64,000 nucleotides of DNA from Nothophaeocryptopus gaeumannii (GCA_031771865.1 JASISA010000007.1:930001-994000), one strand, 5' to 3'; shown: positions 11,311 to 23,300, numbered from the stretch's first letter. Notes: generated by a model from the sequence alone, not told the origin. Numbers and translations: made by a program.

Positions 11311-11944
11311 CAGAGAAACCTGGTTAACGCAATACCCCGTAAGGCTATAAACTCCATATCGCTATACATCTGCCTTCATCTTCTGATTTTGTGTGAGAAA
11401 CCTGAACCTGCTTATATCGTCTCTCAACTGACCAAATATTGGCATAACCAGGTTATCAATATGCCTGCATACCGCAAACCAGCAGCAATATCAGCTTTAC
11501 AACGAAAGGCTCTACGCTAATATTCGAAGGCCAATCCACTCCTTACGCAAAAGCAGCTACAAGGCTGGTTTGAGAAGGAGTTTCAGCGCCTCGTTGTCCA
11601 AGACCAGGCTGAGGAGGTAACAGAGGCAATTGCATAGTTCTTTGATCCTCCAGAGCCTAAACCTAAGTCTAAGGATAAAGAGATTTTGCCAAGAGTTTCA
11701 TATAAGAGCGCTATTATAGCCCTCCAACAACTTAGGCTACATGAGATGCAGTAAGAGGATGGTCAGTATAAGATAATTGACCAGTTGGATAGGTACGAGG
11801 CCTATATCAAGCAAAGACAGGCCTCTTGTCGTGTCCAAGCGACAATTACTTCATATTTCACGTGATGCTTCCATAAGACAATAACTGGTTATCGCTATAT
11901 AGATTAGGGCCAAAATGAAGTATCGTCTTAACCAGGTTTCTCTG
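11311..11944 (+). mobile_element. Non-autonomous pogo/Fot1-like DNA transposon, 634 bp
   Basis: The two ends are perfect inverted repeats of 17 bases (CAGAGAAACCTGGTTAA at 11311; its complement ends at 11944), flanked by TA on both sides (11309-11310 and 11945-11946), the target duplication of Tc1/mariner-pogo elements. Related inner motifs occur subterminally (ATAACCAGGTTAT near 11443, ATAACTGGTTAT near 11881). Inside, a plus-strand frame from 11461 to 11864 reads like the two ends of a fungal pogo transposase fused. RKALR then LLTQKQLQGWFEKEFQR resembles the N-terminal CENP-B/psq DNA-binding region; ALQQLRLHEMQ, DQLDRYEAYIKQRQ and ATITSYF resemble the C-terminal tail. The frame has three stop codons and lacks the DDE catalytic core, so it is an internally deleted copy that would need a transposase from elsewhere. 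Confidence 0.85.
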
Positions 11945-11946
11945 TA

Positions 11947-12228
11947 CCTGTCTCACGTTCCACCTCCCTCTGAATTGTAGATGACAAGGTCCAATGCGAA
12001 ACACCTTGTTCTCTGTCTACTGACAACCCCAGCTAAACTCATCATATAAGAAACAGTGAAAAGCGTTAACGATATTACAGTCACGAGTATGTTCAGTGCA
12101 CCCAATGAAGCCTTTTGCAGCGTTTCCAGCAGCTCATCTAGGAAACCTTGCCAAGTCGAGCTTTTTGACAATTTTCGACTACTTCATCAAGAATCAGACC
12201 GCTCCACCACCACCTCGCCTCCGTCACC
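11947..12228. promoter_or_regulatory. Upstream region of the orphan gene
   Basis: These 282 bases between the transposon and the start of the next gene are its likely promoter and leader. The start codon has a strong context (CACCATGG). No specific binding site stands out. Confidence 0.3.
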
Positions 12229-13218
12229 ATGGGAATTCGCGGTGCCCCAAGACAAAGCATGTTGGCATCGGTCAACCAGTATCACCTATTGGGCGAAAAC
12301 AAGAACAGCAACCTGACGACAGAGGCGGTCTTGTTGAAGAATCAGTTGAATGTTGAGGGTCTGTTACGGATCACCGCCTTGTTTGAAGCTGCAGGGGTTG
12401 AGCGGCTCACCTTCGGGGTTCATGACTTCTATGAACTCCAATACTACCTACAAAAGGGCGCCGGCGCGCCAGACTTCTACGCTGACCAGCTCGCCGCTGA
12501 TCAACCAGCACCGGCCGGGATTTGGGACGTCCCACAGATGCTGATGCTGCTCGAGCCATTCACCCAGACCGACACGCCTGCCACTCAGGACGAGTGGAAG
12601 AGCCTCCGCGGCTTTCTTGGTCTAGCAGAAGGCGCTCGAGCACAGTATGTGCAGTGTGTTGCCGCTTGGGCGGCTGAGGCACAGGCTGCCGTGGATGAGG
12701 AGGCGGAGAAGAACGCACAGGCCAATGCAGCAGCAGCAGCCGCGCGCCGACCGCAACCACCACCAGCAGCTCCACCAGCACAAACGCGAATGATCGACCT
12801 TGGCGAAGGGGTACTGGTTCGGCCGCAAGATGTGACTTTGGAGGACCTGGTAGCACGAACTGAAAACTCTGCAAGGTCTGCTCGAGTGATCGTCGCTCTC
12901 GTGCCGAACCCAGCCACCCCGATGGGTCCACCAGCCTTCGCTGTAGTAGCCCAAATCGACGGAGTCAATAGGGTGAAGGCAAACCGCGCCGATCACGACT
13001 TAAACAGCCCCGTAGCTGGAGGAGCCGGCCAAGCAAACGGCATCAGACTTGAGGATATAGTCAATGATGCCAATGCCGTGCTGCTGGGCCGATTTGGCGG
13101 TCGTAGCAAGGACGAGATCGTAGGGTTCCTGCGCGCTTTCCGAACGAGAAAGGTCGACGAGCGCAACAACGGCCTCGACGGCCTTCCGCTCGAGGAGTAT
13201 GAGCCCGGCCAAGGCTAG
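12229..13218 (+). CDS. Uncharacterised orphan protein, 329 aa
   Basis: A clean 329-residue frame with a good start context (CACCATGG). The N-terminal half is helical (LNVEGLLRITALFEAAGVER, FYELQYYLQKG). A low-complexity Ala/Gln/Pro linker lies at about 150-185, and the C-terminal half contains VLVRPQDVTLEDLVARTEN and GRFGGRSKDEIVGFLRAF. There is no signal peptide or membrane segment. I do not recognise any domain. High third-position GC and the absence of stops across 990 bases argue that it is really coded. It sits directly beside a transposon and a broken F-box gene, so it may be a lineage-specific gene in a fast-changing region. Introns extending it on either side cannot be excluded. Confidence 0.55.
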   Translation: MGIRGAPRQSMLASVNQYHLLGENKNSNLTTEAVLLKNQLNVEGLLRITALFEAAGVERLTFGVHDFYELQYYLQKGAGAPDFYADQLAADQPAPAGIWDVPQMLMLLEPFTQTDTPATQDEWKSLRGFLGLAEGARAQYVQCVAAWAAEAQAAVDEEAEKNAQANAAAAAARRPQPPPAAPPAQTRMIDLGEGVLVRPQDVTLEDLVARTENSARSARVIVALVPNPATPMGPPAFAVVAQIDGVNRVKANRADHDLNSPVAGGAGQANGIRLEDIVNDANAVLLGRFGGRSKDEIVGFLRAFRTRKVDERNNGLDGLPLEEYEPGQG

Positions 13219-13579
13219 CAGCAGCAATACGTGTTCAGTGCTCAATCTCAAGGGGACGATTGGCCAACCATGCAGTCCGCAACCGGTGTGGTGATGGGTC
13301 CTGTTGCGCTCTACGCAACAAATGCAGTCAGCCTGCTCGACGATTGGCGCGTTGACGACGATGGCGATTTCCAGGGCGGACGCCGCGTGAGACTAATCCG
13401 GGACCGCTGCGATCACACCCGACCTGCCTCCCCAAAGAGAGACCCCCGCATACCAAGGGTTCCGAGCGCTGCCACGAGGCTTCGAAGGAGGGAAAAGCAA
13501 CGGAAGGGCCAGTCAAAAAGTTGGGCACGCCTACGGAAAGAGGAAGGCGGCTTCGCTGACAAGACCTAGCTTTCGCTTC
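13219..13579. other. Short spacer between orphan gene and F-box relic
   Basis: About 360 bases. One open frame (13231-13569) starts with GTG and ends in a basic, low-complexity tail. I see no motif or start that would make it a gene, although it could be an exon of a longer model. Confidence 0.3.
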
Positions 13580-13979
13580 ATGGACCTACCCCTCGAGCTT
13601 CGAGAAAGCATCTACGCCAAGAGCTTGCAATCGGAAGAGACTGTGGATATCGAGACAGCCCATCAAGGTCGCATTCTCGGCTTGTGCTACTCATGGAAGG
13701 GGGTGGATGTATGTCTCGAAAGTGGTGCGCGATGAGGCATTGACTGTACTAATGAACACCAACGTCCTCCGATTTCCGGCTAGCGTCTCGAGCGCGCGAA
13801 CATTCCTGTCCTCCCACGACATTGAGCTCCGCTCCAAAATCCACGCCTTGATCATTGGGTGTGGGGCCCGCAAAAGGCCTCTGCAGAGGATGACACGTTT
13901 GGAGAATGCACTATCTGTGGCCACGCAATTCGCAGGATGGGAGATACTACCCCTGCTTCACACCACCCTCGGAAGTTGA
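13580..13979 (+). pseudogene. F-box/2EXR-like gene with a frameshift
   Basis: From ATG 13580 the frame gives MDLPLELRESIYAKSL, a typical fungal F-box/2EXR opening, and continues to about 13700. There the expected next block (VSKVVRDEALTVLMNTNVL) appears in another frame, and the first frame stops at 13731. The join lies next to a run of five G (13699-13703), so a single inserted or lost base would explain it; sequencing error or true decay are both possible. The second frame continues with SARTFLSSHDIELRSKIHAL and ends at 13979. The family normally has more C-terminal sequence, so it is also probably truncated. Confidence 0.6.
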
Positions 13980-16506
13980 CTCCGCCGTTCTCCGACTGGA
14001 TTGGAGTGACTGCTGGTCGTTGATGAATATGGTACATCTCTTCACATTGGCTGGTCGCTTGCCACAGTACCCGGCTTGCATTTCTCTACGTAGCGGATTC
14101 CATTCGTTCAAACAACCAACTTGCGCTGCACTCACGCACGCCGCTATTGGTCACCAGCATCTGATCGCTCCTTTTCTGTTCAGACGATTCCAATACTAGG
14201 CCCATTCGATTAGACGAAGGCAGCGATAATGAATAATCACATGCAAGTTGCCGGCGCGGGCCGCCCTTAGCTCCCGTGGCGTCGCGTTTGCTTCACCGTC
14301 AACCTCGACCAACCTTACCCAGACCACCAAACCTTCCAAGGCTACTTTCGACAACCACTCATCTGGCAGCGACGATAGCGATCACAGGCTCTCAGTGGGC
14401 GCCGTCTCTCTACCCTTGAGACCTCACCGGCTTCACTTCTCTGCTGCAATTGGACCACCGAAGGAGCGCGCTACGGCGCAACGCCGCAAGCGAGCACCGC
14501 ACAATCTGCGTGTTACTCCTCAATCTGGTCACGCACTCCGTCTTCCGTACCCCCCCTACAACCCTTCACCCGATCAGAAAGCTACTTTCTCCACCGAACC
14601 ACGCGCATCCGACTTGATACGCGACACACCGAATACCGCAGGCCGAGTGGCAAAGCGGCAAGATGGTCAACGTAGAAGTCAGGCCCGGCCTGGCTCGGCG
14701 ATTGGAGAGGGACCAGAACTCATACGGCAAAGATGTCATCTACGCTCCCAAGAAAGAGTGCGATGTGGCTGCCTAAGCCTCGAGGAGAGGTTCTCTTTCT
14801 CTCCTTCAGCTACGTCTTATCTATTTTTCTACGTAGTATCCGTATCCGACTCTCTTTCCGACTATCTAGCGATCCCTACTCTACGATCCGACTCCTGCCC
14901 GTTACATATATCTATTATTAAGATAAATTTACGAGTATATAAATAGGTAGATAGAGAGTATATATAAAGAGTATGTATTCAATAAGGAGTCTAGGCTGTA
15001 TACAGCGTATGGATTTGGTAAGGATTGCTAAGCGCCAAGTGTTGCCTAAGGCCATAGGAGCCTAAGGCCACAATCACATGCTAAGCTTGGATCCTTGCCA
15101 ACTCCTTACAACGAGCCGTCGGCCAGAACGGCGACAGCTCTGACCGCTTACGCGGGTCAAGAGGAGGCGAAGATGAAGACCTTGACCTTAGCGGCGCCAG
15201 GGAGCAATAAGAATGACATGATGTGGAGAGAGTGAAGGCTTGGAGACTCTTTGCCGGGTCGTTCGAAAGACCGTCCCCTAAATTCCTGCCCTTTTCCGCC
15301 CTTCTCAACATTGAATCCATTGTCTCGGCTCGCAAAGTCTCGACCGGGTGTACGCGACGGGCCTAGATGCAAAGAGAACATTCCTGCGAGTGCACTGCCT
15401 AAGGTGACTTTCCGGACTTATTTCAGCGACATGCAGGCTGTTCGTAAGAGATTCACTCAAGAGACGACAGATCGATTCGATGAAGATTCTCTTGTTGCGC
15501 AGCGGACAGTTAATTTGCACAGTCAACACTTACTCTCGTTGCCCCTTTTCAGCATTGTATCTCTTCACCCGGCGGAGGTTCCGCGGTACGGCCGTCTCAA
15601 TCGATACGATCAACAATGCACTACCTTGTAAAGAGCTTGTATATTGAATTATTCGGAAAAGTGAGCTCGGCAAAACTGTCGGCTGTTGGTACCCAGCAGT
15701 TGGAGGACAGGCGTTCAGAAAGGTAAGGCAGGGTAGGAGGAGACCAGAGGCTCTCTGGATATTGACCACCCGCTTCGCTACTATCGTCGTAGATAGGAGT
15801 TTCACTGGAGAGAGAGAGAGAGAGGACTCTGCAGTTGCAGTCGATAATTCAGATCAGTTGCATGACTACCGTCAACTCGTCGATCTTTGTTGGCTGAAAT
15901 TGTGTTCTGCGCACCACCGGATCGAGATGTGATGCTGAGTGAAACACTGATGAGTGTCGTGAGCCACGGCGATCGTCAGCTTTTGAAGAGCTTCGCTGAA
16001 GTAAGACATTGAAAAGTGGGCAAGTCGCGCCATCAGTGCTATGGTCTGGGCCATATGGATTGAAGTGCTGCCACTGTGGGGGGATCGACTGAGGACATTG
16101 CTTCAAAAGCTGGAAGATCAATGTGATATCCTTAGTTACCTCACTATGTGAAGCTTCCATATGGCCAAAGCAATAAAACCTCTCCGAACGTTCATCTATC
16201 AGCGAGGTTGTCTTCTGAGAGATGGAAGTCAAGGTTGCAGTCTGGTTGAGAAAGATCGGGAGTATTCATAAGAATAATTAGTTGCATCAGCAGCTACGAG
16301 ACATTTTTCTTTCCAGCTTCAACCCTCAACAATTCTGTACATAATTTTCCCAACAGCCTTGACCCCGAGGTCGTAAAGAAGGACTTGGGGTCAGCCGCAA
16401 GGTCATAATGATAAATTACACATTTGATATCAACCCATCTATGCCACCCATGAAATGATAGCCCCAATTAATGCCTTGAGAGTACTGCAGACTCTTACCA
16501 AACCGC
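13980..16506. other. Gene-poor region with an AT-rich patch
   Basis: No gene is supported over 2.5 kb. A short ATG frame at about 14663-14776 (MVNVEVRPGLARRLERDQNS) sits just before a strongly AT-rich, repeat-like patch (about 14820-15000), which could be a decayed repeat. A GA dinucleotide run lies near 15808-15825. Remaining open frames on both strands lack motifs. The last 200 bases are the 3' flank of the Thr/Val-rich gene. Confidence 0.4.
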
Positions 16507-17829
16507 TTAGACGCGGATGGTACGTGCTGGTATGATTGAAGGCGCAATAGTGACGTATGGTCGGACGGTGATACCGGGGATGGCTGAAGAGTGATTAGCA
16601 TCAATATCATGCAAGGCTGGACGAGGCGACTTACTGATCGCTGGGATAACGACAGTGACATGGCCACCCACAGCGTGGCGGGATGGGCTTGGGGTGATGA
16701 TGGTTGGAGTTCCGACGGTCACACGTGGAGTGGTGGCAGTGGTTGGAGTAACAAGAGTTGTGGTGAGGGTGGTTGGCAGAGTCGTCAAAGTTGTACCTCC
16801 GATAATGGTGGTTGGTGTGGTGGTTGGGGTGGTGGTGGTGATGATGGTGGTGGTGGGTGTCGTGACAGTAATGCCGCCTGGAGAAGGATATGTTAGCTGT
16901 TATTCTCGAGGTGCATGCAAGTCTGTGTCCATGTAATTCCGCTGAGGCTCATTCAGGAGTGATGTGGCCCAGATAGGTGCGAGCTGGCACAGATACTCCG
17001 CCATGCTCTAATGATATGCTCGGACGAACATTGCGAATTGGATACAAAAGCTTCAAGCTGCCAAAGTATTTCGTAGGAAAGAAAGGGGTGAGAGAACATA
17101 CCAACGATGCTAGTGACTCCGCCAACCACAGAGGTGACTCCGCCTGGAAGAAAAAGGTATTGTTAGCTGGGCTGATCATGGCAATGCGATGTGGTGCAAA
17201 CAAACCGACTACCGAGGTCACGCCGCTAACGAGAGACGTAACATCACTGACGACTCCAGTCGGCAGGATTGTCGTAACGTCAGAGACGATACCGCCGGCG
17301 CCACCAGAGGTGATTGTGGCGATGACACCGGTAACTGTAGTTGGAACAACCGTGGGGATGACGGTGGTAAGCTAAAAGTGCAAAGGTTGGAAGTCAGCGC
17401 GAGCTTGAAGCTGCTCAAGCCTTCAATAACTTACGCCTCCGAGAATGTTGGTCTGGGTGGTTGCAACGCTGGTCACCACGGTGGTTGGGACGCCTGAGGA
17501 ACGATCAGTATCTCTTTTTAACAGATCAAATTGAAGTAGCAGAAACATACCAGTGACTGTGGTGACTCCGGTTGTAACCTGACGAGCATCTGAGGTCAGC
17601 TTGCGTCTGAGCATGAACCCAGTCTGTGGTTACTTACGTCACCGCCAATAAGGCTCGTGACTGCCGAAACTGCGGGAAAATAGTCAGTTCTCCGTATGCT
17701 ATAGCCGCCAGGAAAATGTGATGTGTTACCGATTGTGGTCACAACACTAACGCCCAACTGTGGGTCAGCAACAGGAATGGCCTGGACGCCGGAAGCCGCC
17801 AGAGCAGAAAGAAGGGCGAATCGCTGCAT
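16507..17829 (-). CDS. Thr/Val-rich secreted repeat protein, eight exons
   Basis: Predicted exons (high to low): 17730-17829, 17638-17669, 17551-17578, 17435-17493, 17206-17371, 17102-17143, 16635-16877, 16507-16583. They total 747 bases and keep one frame, giving 248 residues. Seven introns have GT..AG ends and are 51-63 nt, except the sixth (224 nt). The product starts MQRFALLSALAASGVQA, a signal peptide, and the rest is almost cysteine-free and built of Thr, Val, Gly, Ile and Ser. Motifs repeat (GVTSVVGGVTSVVGGVTSIV), then come Pro/Thr runs (TPTTTPTTIIGGTT). It is probably an O-glycosylated secreted or cell-wall protein; I know no family. Exon sizes as small as 28-59 nt fit tandem duplication of coding blocks. 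The family and function are open, but the splice model is supported by frame continuity at every junction. Confidence 0.72.
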
Positions 17830-20350
17830 CTTGATGGATTGGTTTGTGTGTGTAAGAAGTTGAAGAGCGAAGTAGATCTAACTGCTGAAGAGAGTGAAGG
17901 CTGGAGGCGTCCCTTGTCCTGTTGGATTGCTGATGCTGGGTAACGAGGACAAATGATGGGCGGACGTGTCCAAGATCTTTATAGAGCTCTTCGCACAACA
18001 ACGAAGTTGCGATGGCATGGTACAATGTCAACTGTCAATCCCGCAGCCGTAATGACCCGCTCAAGATGTGAGACCGTTGACGACGCATCTACCAGAAGAC
18101 GTGCCGCTCGCTTGCGAGACGGACAGATAGACGTGATACTCCTTAAGGCAGCGGCGTTGTACTCTCAGCCATAGCCCGATCCTATTACAAGCATTGGGAT
18201 ACTGGCGTTGCGGACAATAGCGAGCGTCCCGTGTAATTCGCGGCGTGTCTCGACCTTAGCACGAATCACGGCTGGTGAACGAGATGAAGTCTCATGTTGA
18301 GCAAAGATGTTCGTATTTGATGCCGTCCAGAGAACCGTTACAACCCATGAGCCTGGTAGACTGTGAGAATGCAGTACCGATTCGGATGCATATAACAGGA
18401 GCACGCCAAGCAGAGCCTCAGATGTTTGGCTCGAGCGGAACCTTTGTCTCAGCCAAACCTGCGAACCATGCGATGAATGAGCTCCTCATGGGCATCAAGC
18501 TAAGCGCGTGTATTGAGGAATCCTTCGACGATGCAGCTTTGATGGATGCTACCATCCTCAGAGCACTGAACATCATCTCGTCATGCTTCGCAAGCACCAT
18601 GAGCATTCCAAGCAATTCGGCTTCCTCCTGCAATATTCAGTGGCTTTGCAAAGCGTTGAGATTGTTGACGAAGGGGCCTGTGCCGTTGTTGCTCCTCCCT
18701 TCTCATCTGGTTGTTTCCTTGGCGCGTATGCGGCTCTTTTCTCAATTTGGCAGGTGTACCATTGGATCGCAGCGGGCCTTTTCAAAGACATGCTCTCTCG
18801 GATCCACCCTCCGTCTCCGCAAGATGGCTTGATCGAGGGATAGAATTGACAGAAGCCGCCACTCAAAGATGTGTGTCCACAAAGTCTGCACTTGTCAAGT
18901 TGTACCTCCTATGCCTGTCGTGAGGGGCCATGTGCACCCTGCCTTTCGTACTTTGGTACTAATAGGACGTCCCTGCTTGCGTCACTAGACTGCTCGCTAT
19001 GGCTGAGACCCCTTCCATTTTGGTAGAGGCACCCGATGCTAGGTTGTCATTGCATGATCAGGCTTGTGTTGCGATCCGAAACATGCTTTGAGTGAGACAG
19101 ATGCTGTCGTGTTCATTTAGCTCCTTTCGTGGAGAAAGCGTTTCTGTGAGCATCGACAAGACGAGCGGGATGTTGCGTGATGGCGGAGAAAGCACGAGAG
19201 CAAGGAGAGCGGTGATCAATGGAAGATTGTCATCTTTGGCCGCAGGTGAACCACAGATTTCCTGGACCACTCACTGGGAATTGTGCTGCGACCACAGCGC
19301 CTCGCAACGTCCTTCACCATTGTACAGACCGCTGGACCGCTGAGAGCACGCGACAATGTCTCCTGTGTTCAAGACTTAGGGTGTGCAATGCCTGCCTCCT
19401 GGGCGAAAATGGGTAGCGAACTCCTTTTGTCAAATGTCTTCATCTTACGACAGCTCCTTTGCCGACGTGTCGTGTCTTTTCTATTCTTCTCAGCCAATTT
19501 CACACAGCATTACCGACCACTGGGCAAGCAGCGCATGCCGTCGTATGAGTTCGGGGTCTTGGTCGGAGGATGCTTCGAACGGCGCAAGGAGGTAGACTGT
19601 GGGGATCTGGTTTTGGTGACGAGGTCGAAGACGATGATGTGACATCCTCTAGAGACAACCGTAGACCGTGAGCACATCTACGAATGGGAGAAGTACACCC
19701 CGTGTTATGTTGCTGTCTGTGAGCGTGAGAGTCTTGTCCACTCTGCAGGGAATCGAAGACGCGTCTCGGCGTCTCGGCGCCAAATTCGGCCGAGACTGAC
19801 ACCACATTCGACCTCACCTCCTGCTCCGTCCTTCGAACTTCGAGCAACTATAACTATAACGCAACTCAAGCGATATCGTCATACACCACAAGCGAGCTTT
19901 GGCAGCATGCTGCCATCAAGCAGGCGATCTTGGCAGTCAGGTTGGCATCAATGTCTCCCTTCAAGGAGGTCATTCTGGCAGCTCACGCCTAGACTCAGTG
20001 ATGCATGATCGGCAGAAACAAAATGACCTGCAACCGAAGAGAGAGTCGCCAGCGCTGTCCTTTTCAATCGCGAGAACCCTCTTCTCAAGCGACTTGGTTC
20101 CTTTGCACATTCTCAGCAGATGATCTATAAATTGAGCCATCAAGGTCGCGACCATTGTTATATCCTGTCGTAGTGGCAAGGGAAAAACTCCACGAAACAG
20201 ATGGATGCCTCGAACCATCGACACTCGCTAAATGATGCTTAAGAACGCCTCGCAACGCGCGTTCGTGTCCAACCGAGATCTCCTTGCCAACCGTTAAAAC
20301 GCCATCCCTATGTGCGGCCCTCACATCGTCAATTGCCAGACAGACAAGCA
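17830..20350. other. Gene-poor region, 2.5 kb
   Basis: The first few hundred bases are the promoter of the Thr/Val-rich gene. A minus-strand block at about 18418-18640 reads like protein (ELLGMLMVLAKHDEMMFSAL, then SFIAWFAGLAETKVPLEPNI) behind a possible splice acceptor, but no upstream exon could be joined. I treat it as an unconfirmed gene fragment. Nothing else is supported. Confidence 0.35.
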
Positions 20351-23300
20351 TTACACCCTCACGGTCTCCACGCTCCCTTGTTGCTTGACCTCATCACCTC
20401 CATACCTCCCTACAGTAACTCGATCGACTTTCTTCGCGCTCTCTTTGACGGTCAGACCTTGCCAGAATAGCTTCTCTCCATTCCCATACTCGTCCAAGCG
20501 ACCGAGCCCCTTGTTTGCAACCCATTGCGACACGATGTCTCGTACAAAGGCAAGCTTGTCGGCGATCTGGTTGGCTTTGACGATTCGTTGCCTTACACGA
20601 CCGCCTTCGAAGAGGAGGGCGTGAATGTCATCCGCGAGGACCTGGCGGTTCGTGACGTGCTGAGGGAGAAGGTCGCCGTTGTGCGAGAGGTGGGAGGTGG
20701 CTTCAACGGTGAGGACGGTGGCGGAGACGACTTGACCGGAAGAGGATACGACCAGCTTGGTGTGGTCTGGGAAGTGGACCTGAAGAAGTCAGTTAATATG
20801 CGACTTGCACGCAGTGAAAAGTTGGGACGTGACTTACCTGCAGACACCCATCCGCGAAAGCCCAGACACCAACGCTCCCGATGCGCTGGTAGAAGCGAAC
20901 GAAGTTGTCCTGCCCGCGGCCACCTTCCGCTTCCTCTGAGCCGTCGAGAGATTGGCACATGTACCGACCGAACTTGACCCACAAGACGCTGAGCGTCCTC
21001 CGTCTCTCAGCTTCGACCAACAGAGGACCTTCCTTGACGCTTCCCAGACCCTTATAAACCTTCCGCTTGATACCTTCCATGTCCCTATCTTCGAAGATCT
21101 CCAGCGGAACCTGATCGATGCCAGCAAAGTCCTTGTTCTTGCCGACTTTCTGTAGCCACCTTTGGCCATTACGGACGAGGACATGTGTAACGGGTGTGGG
21201 TGTCTGGCCAGGTTTGGATGTTGCATTGATGATGCACCCGACGGTACCATCAGACAAGACGTACCCAACACCGTGTTTCCGGCTGTAGTCAACCCATCTT
21301 GATACGAAAGGCAAGCCATCGGCGACATCGTTATTGTCTCTTCTCAGACTTGACATCGTGCGAGCGGTGGATGACTTGTTGAGCGCAGATGCTAGATTGT
21401 CTCGGAAAGACGCGAGCTTCTCGAGTACAGTCGTCGGGTCCGTCTCGGGCACTGCAGGTTCTGTTTCGGGGCTAATCTTTCGCTGAGGCTGGGGCAGGCG
21501 TCGAGCCATCTGCGGTGGCTTCGGAAGTCTCAATGGCTCAGACGGCCTCTTAGGCTCATCTCTGTCATCAGAGTCTGGGTCGGACAGAATCTCGATCACG
21601 TCGGCAGCAGGTACTTTCTTTCTGTATTTGAAAGGCTCGACTTGCTTGAGCTCATCAAGAGAAGCAAGCGGCCCTTGGTCTACAGGTTGTGAGATATTGC
21701 GTTCCTTGGCAATCTTCGCTGCGATTGGTGGTGCAGGCATTTGTTGCTGCTCTACAGGAGATGTGGGTCGCTCCTTGACTGTTCTTGTCCCGCGTGGTCT
21801 CCTCGCAAGACTTGCGTCGGCGCTTCGCTTTGTCGAATTCGCTCTTGTCGGCTTCTCGATCGGATCAGAGCTCTGTTCCTGCTTTGCCGTGTGATATGCT
21901 GTGGATGATCCATTCTTGGACTCTTTCAGTGCAGTTGAGACAGTCACTGTGGCTGGCGCGCTCGAGGACGGAGTTGGGACGGGCCTCGTCTTGGTCACTC
22001 GTAATGTGGCGGAGGACGAGGGCCCCGAGGAATCAGAGGGTATTTTCACAGATTCTGATGATCGAGCTGCAGTCTCTTCGCTGATCGTCCTGGCTGTCCT
22101 TCTTACAGACCCAGTGCCGGCACGTGCTGCTCTCGAAGGCGCGCGTGGCGGCGGCATAAGCTCAGCATCACGGGCGGCCTTTTGAGGATCAGCGATTCGC
22201 GGACGACCCGAAGCGACTTCGTTGTGGGAAATCTCCTTCAGTCCACGGCCAGTTGGCTTGTGTTGCCTTTCTTCCATGGACGCAGTCGAATTGTCTGGGC
22301 TTGGTCTGGGTCCATCGAAGTCATTGATCATGGAAGTGTAAACAACATCCTTCGGAATGGGCATTTGAGGTTGGCGCCCCAGTTGTGTCTCTTTCTCCAT
22401 ATCATGGACGATGCTCCGTATCTTGCGGCCACCATTTAATGGAAAGCATCTGCCCTCAGCGTACTCGCCAACTCCAGATTCCTTGCAAAGACTGAACCAG
22501 GTATCGCTGTATCCTCGCTGGACCGTCTCTGCGGACGGTAGTGATGTGTCCCATGTCGGAGATCTGTCTCGTGCAGTAGTGGGTATCTCTGATGGCACGT
22601 ATGCAATCTTGAAGAACATGTGGCTGACTATTCTGTCGGGCGTAGGTCGCTGCTCCTCGGGTACTAGTATGCTAGACACTAGATCCTTCAGATCCAGACT
22701 TTGGTTGTTTGTCCCGTTCAGCTCGGGCCAGGTATATGTGCCAGATCTGAGCTTCTTGTATATCTCCTCTTTTGTGCTTGCGTGGAAAGGCGCCTTGCCC
22801 ACTGCCAGCGTATATGCGATGACACCAATAGCCCAGAGGTCCACCTTCTCGTCATGACCCTTGCCCTTCTCAAGAATCTCGGGCGCCAGGTAGTTGGGTG
22901 TACCGCACATGGTTGTTCGTCGTCTTACTTCCATGTCTCTTTCTGTGACCAGCAGCGCCGCCAAGCCAAAGTCGCCCACCTTCACATTCATTTGCTCGTC
23001 AAGAAACAAATTACCAGTCTTCAGATCTCTGTGCACGATGTGTCGGTGATGAAGATACTTGACAGCTCCGCATACTTGTATCACCAGTCTTCGAATCTCG
23101 GGCAGCGTGAGAGACTTCCTCTTTTTGAGCATGTCTGCTAGTGAGCCATTGGGACAGAGTTCGAGGACGACATATGTGCTGGTTTGGTAGGAGAAGGCAC
23201 GGTAGAAGGTGACGATGTTCGGATGCGAGAGCTTGCTGTGTATCTGCAGCTCTGTCACGAACTGACATTAAGGGATTAGCATCCTAGGTTCGCATGTTGA

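Noticed and set aside
14640..14665. Sequence resembling a tRNA A-box (GGCCGAGTGG)
   Set aside because: No B-box follows at a plausible distance and no cloverleaf forms.
14248..14946. Plus-strand open frame of 232 codons
   Set aside because: It starts with a non-ATG codon, is Ser/Pro/Arg-rich, and ends in an AT-rich patch; it looks like chance coding.
15808..15825. GA dinucleotide run as a possible regulatory element
   Set aside because: Short microsatellites are common; nothing ties it to a gene.
18418..18640. Minus-strand protein-like block (SFIAWFAGLAETKVPLEPNI)
   Set aside because: A possible splice acceptor precedes it, but no upstream exon with a start could be joined, so I do not call a gene.
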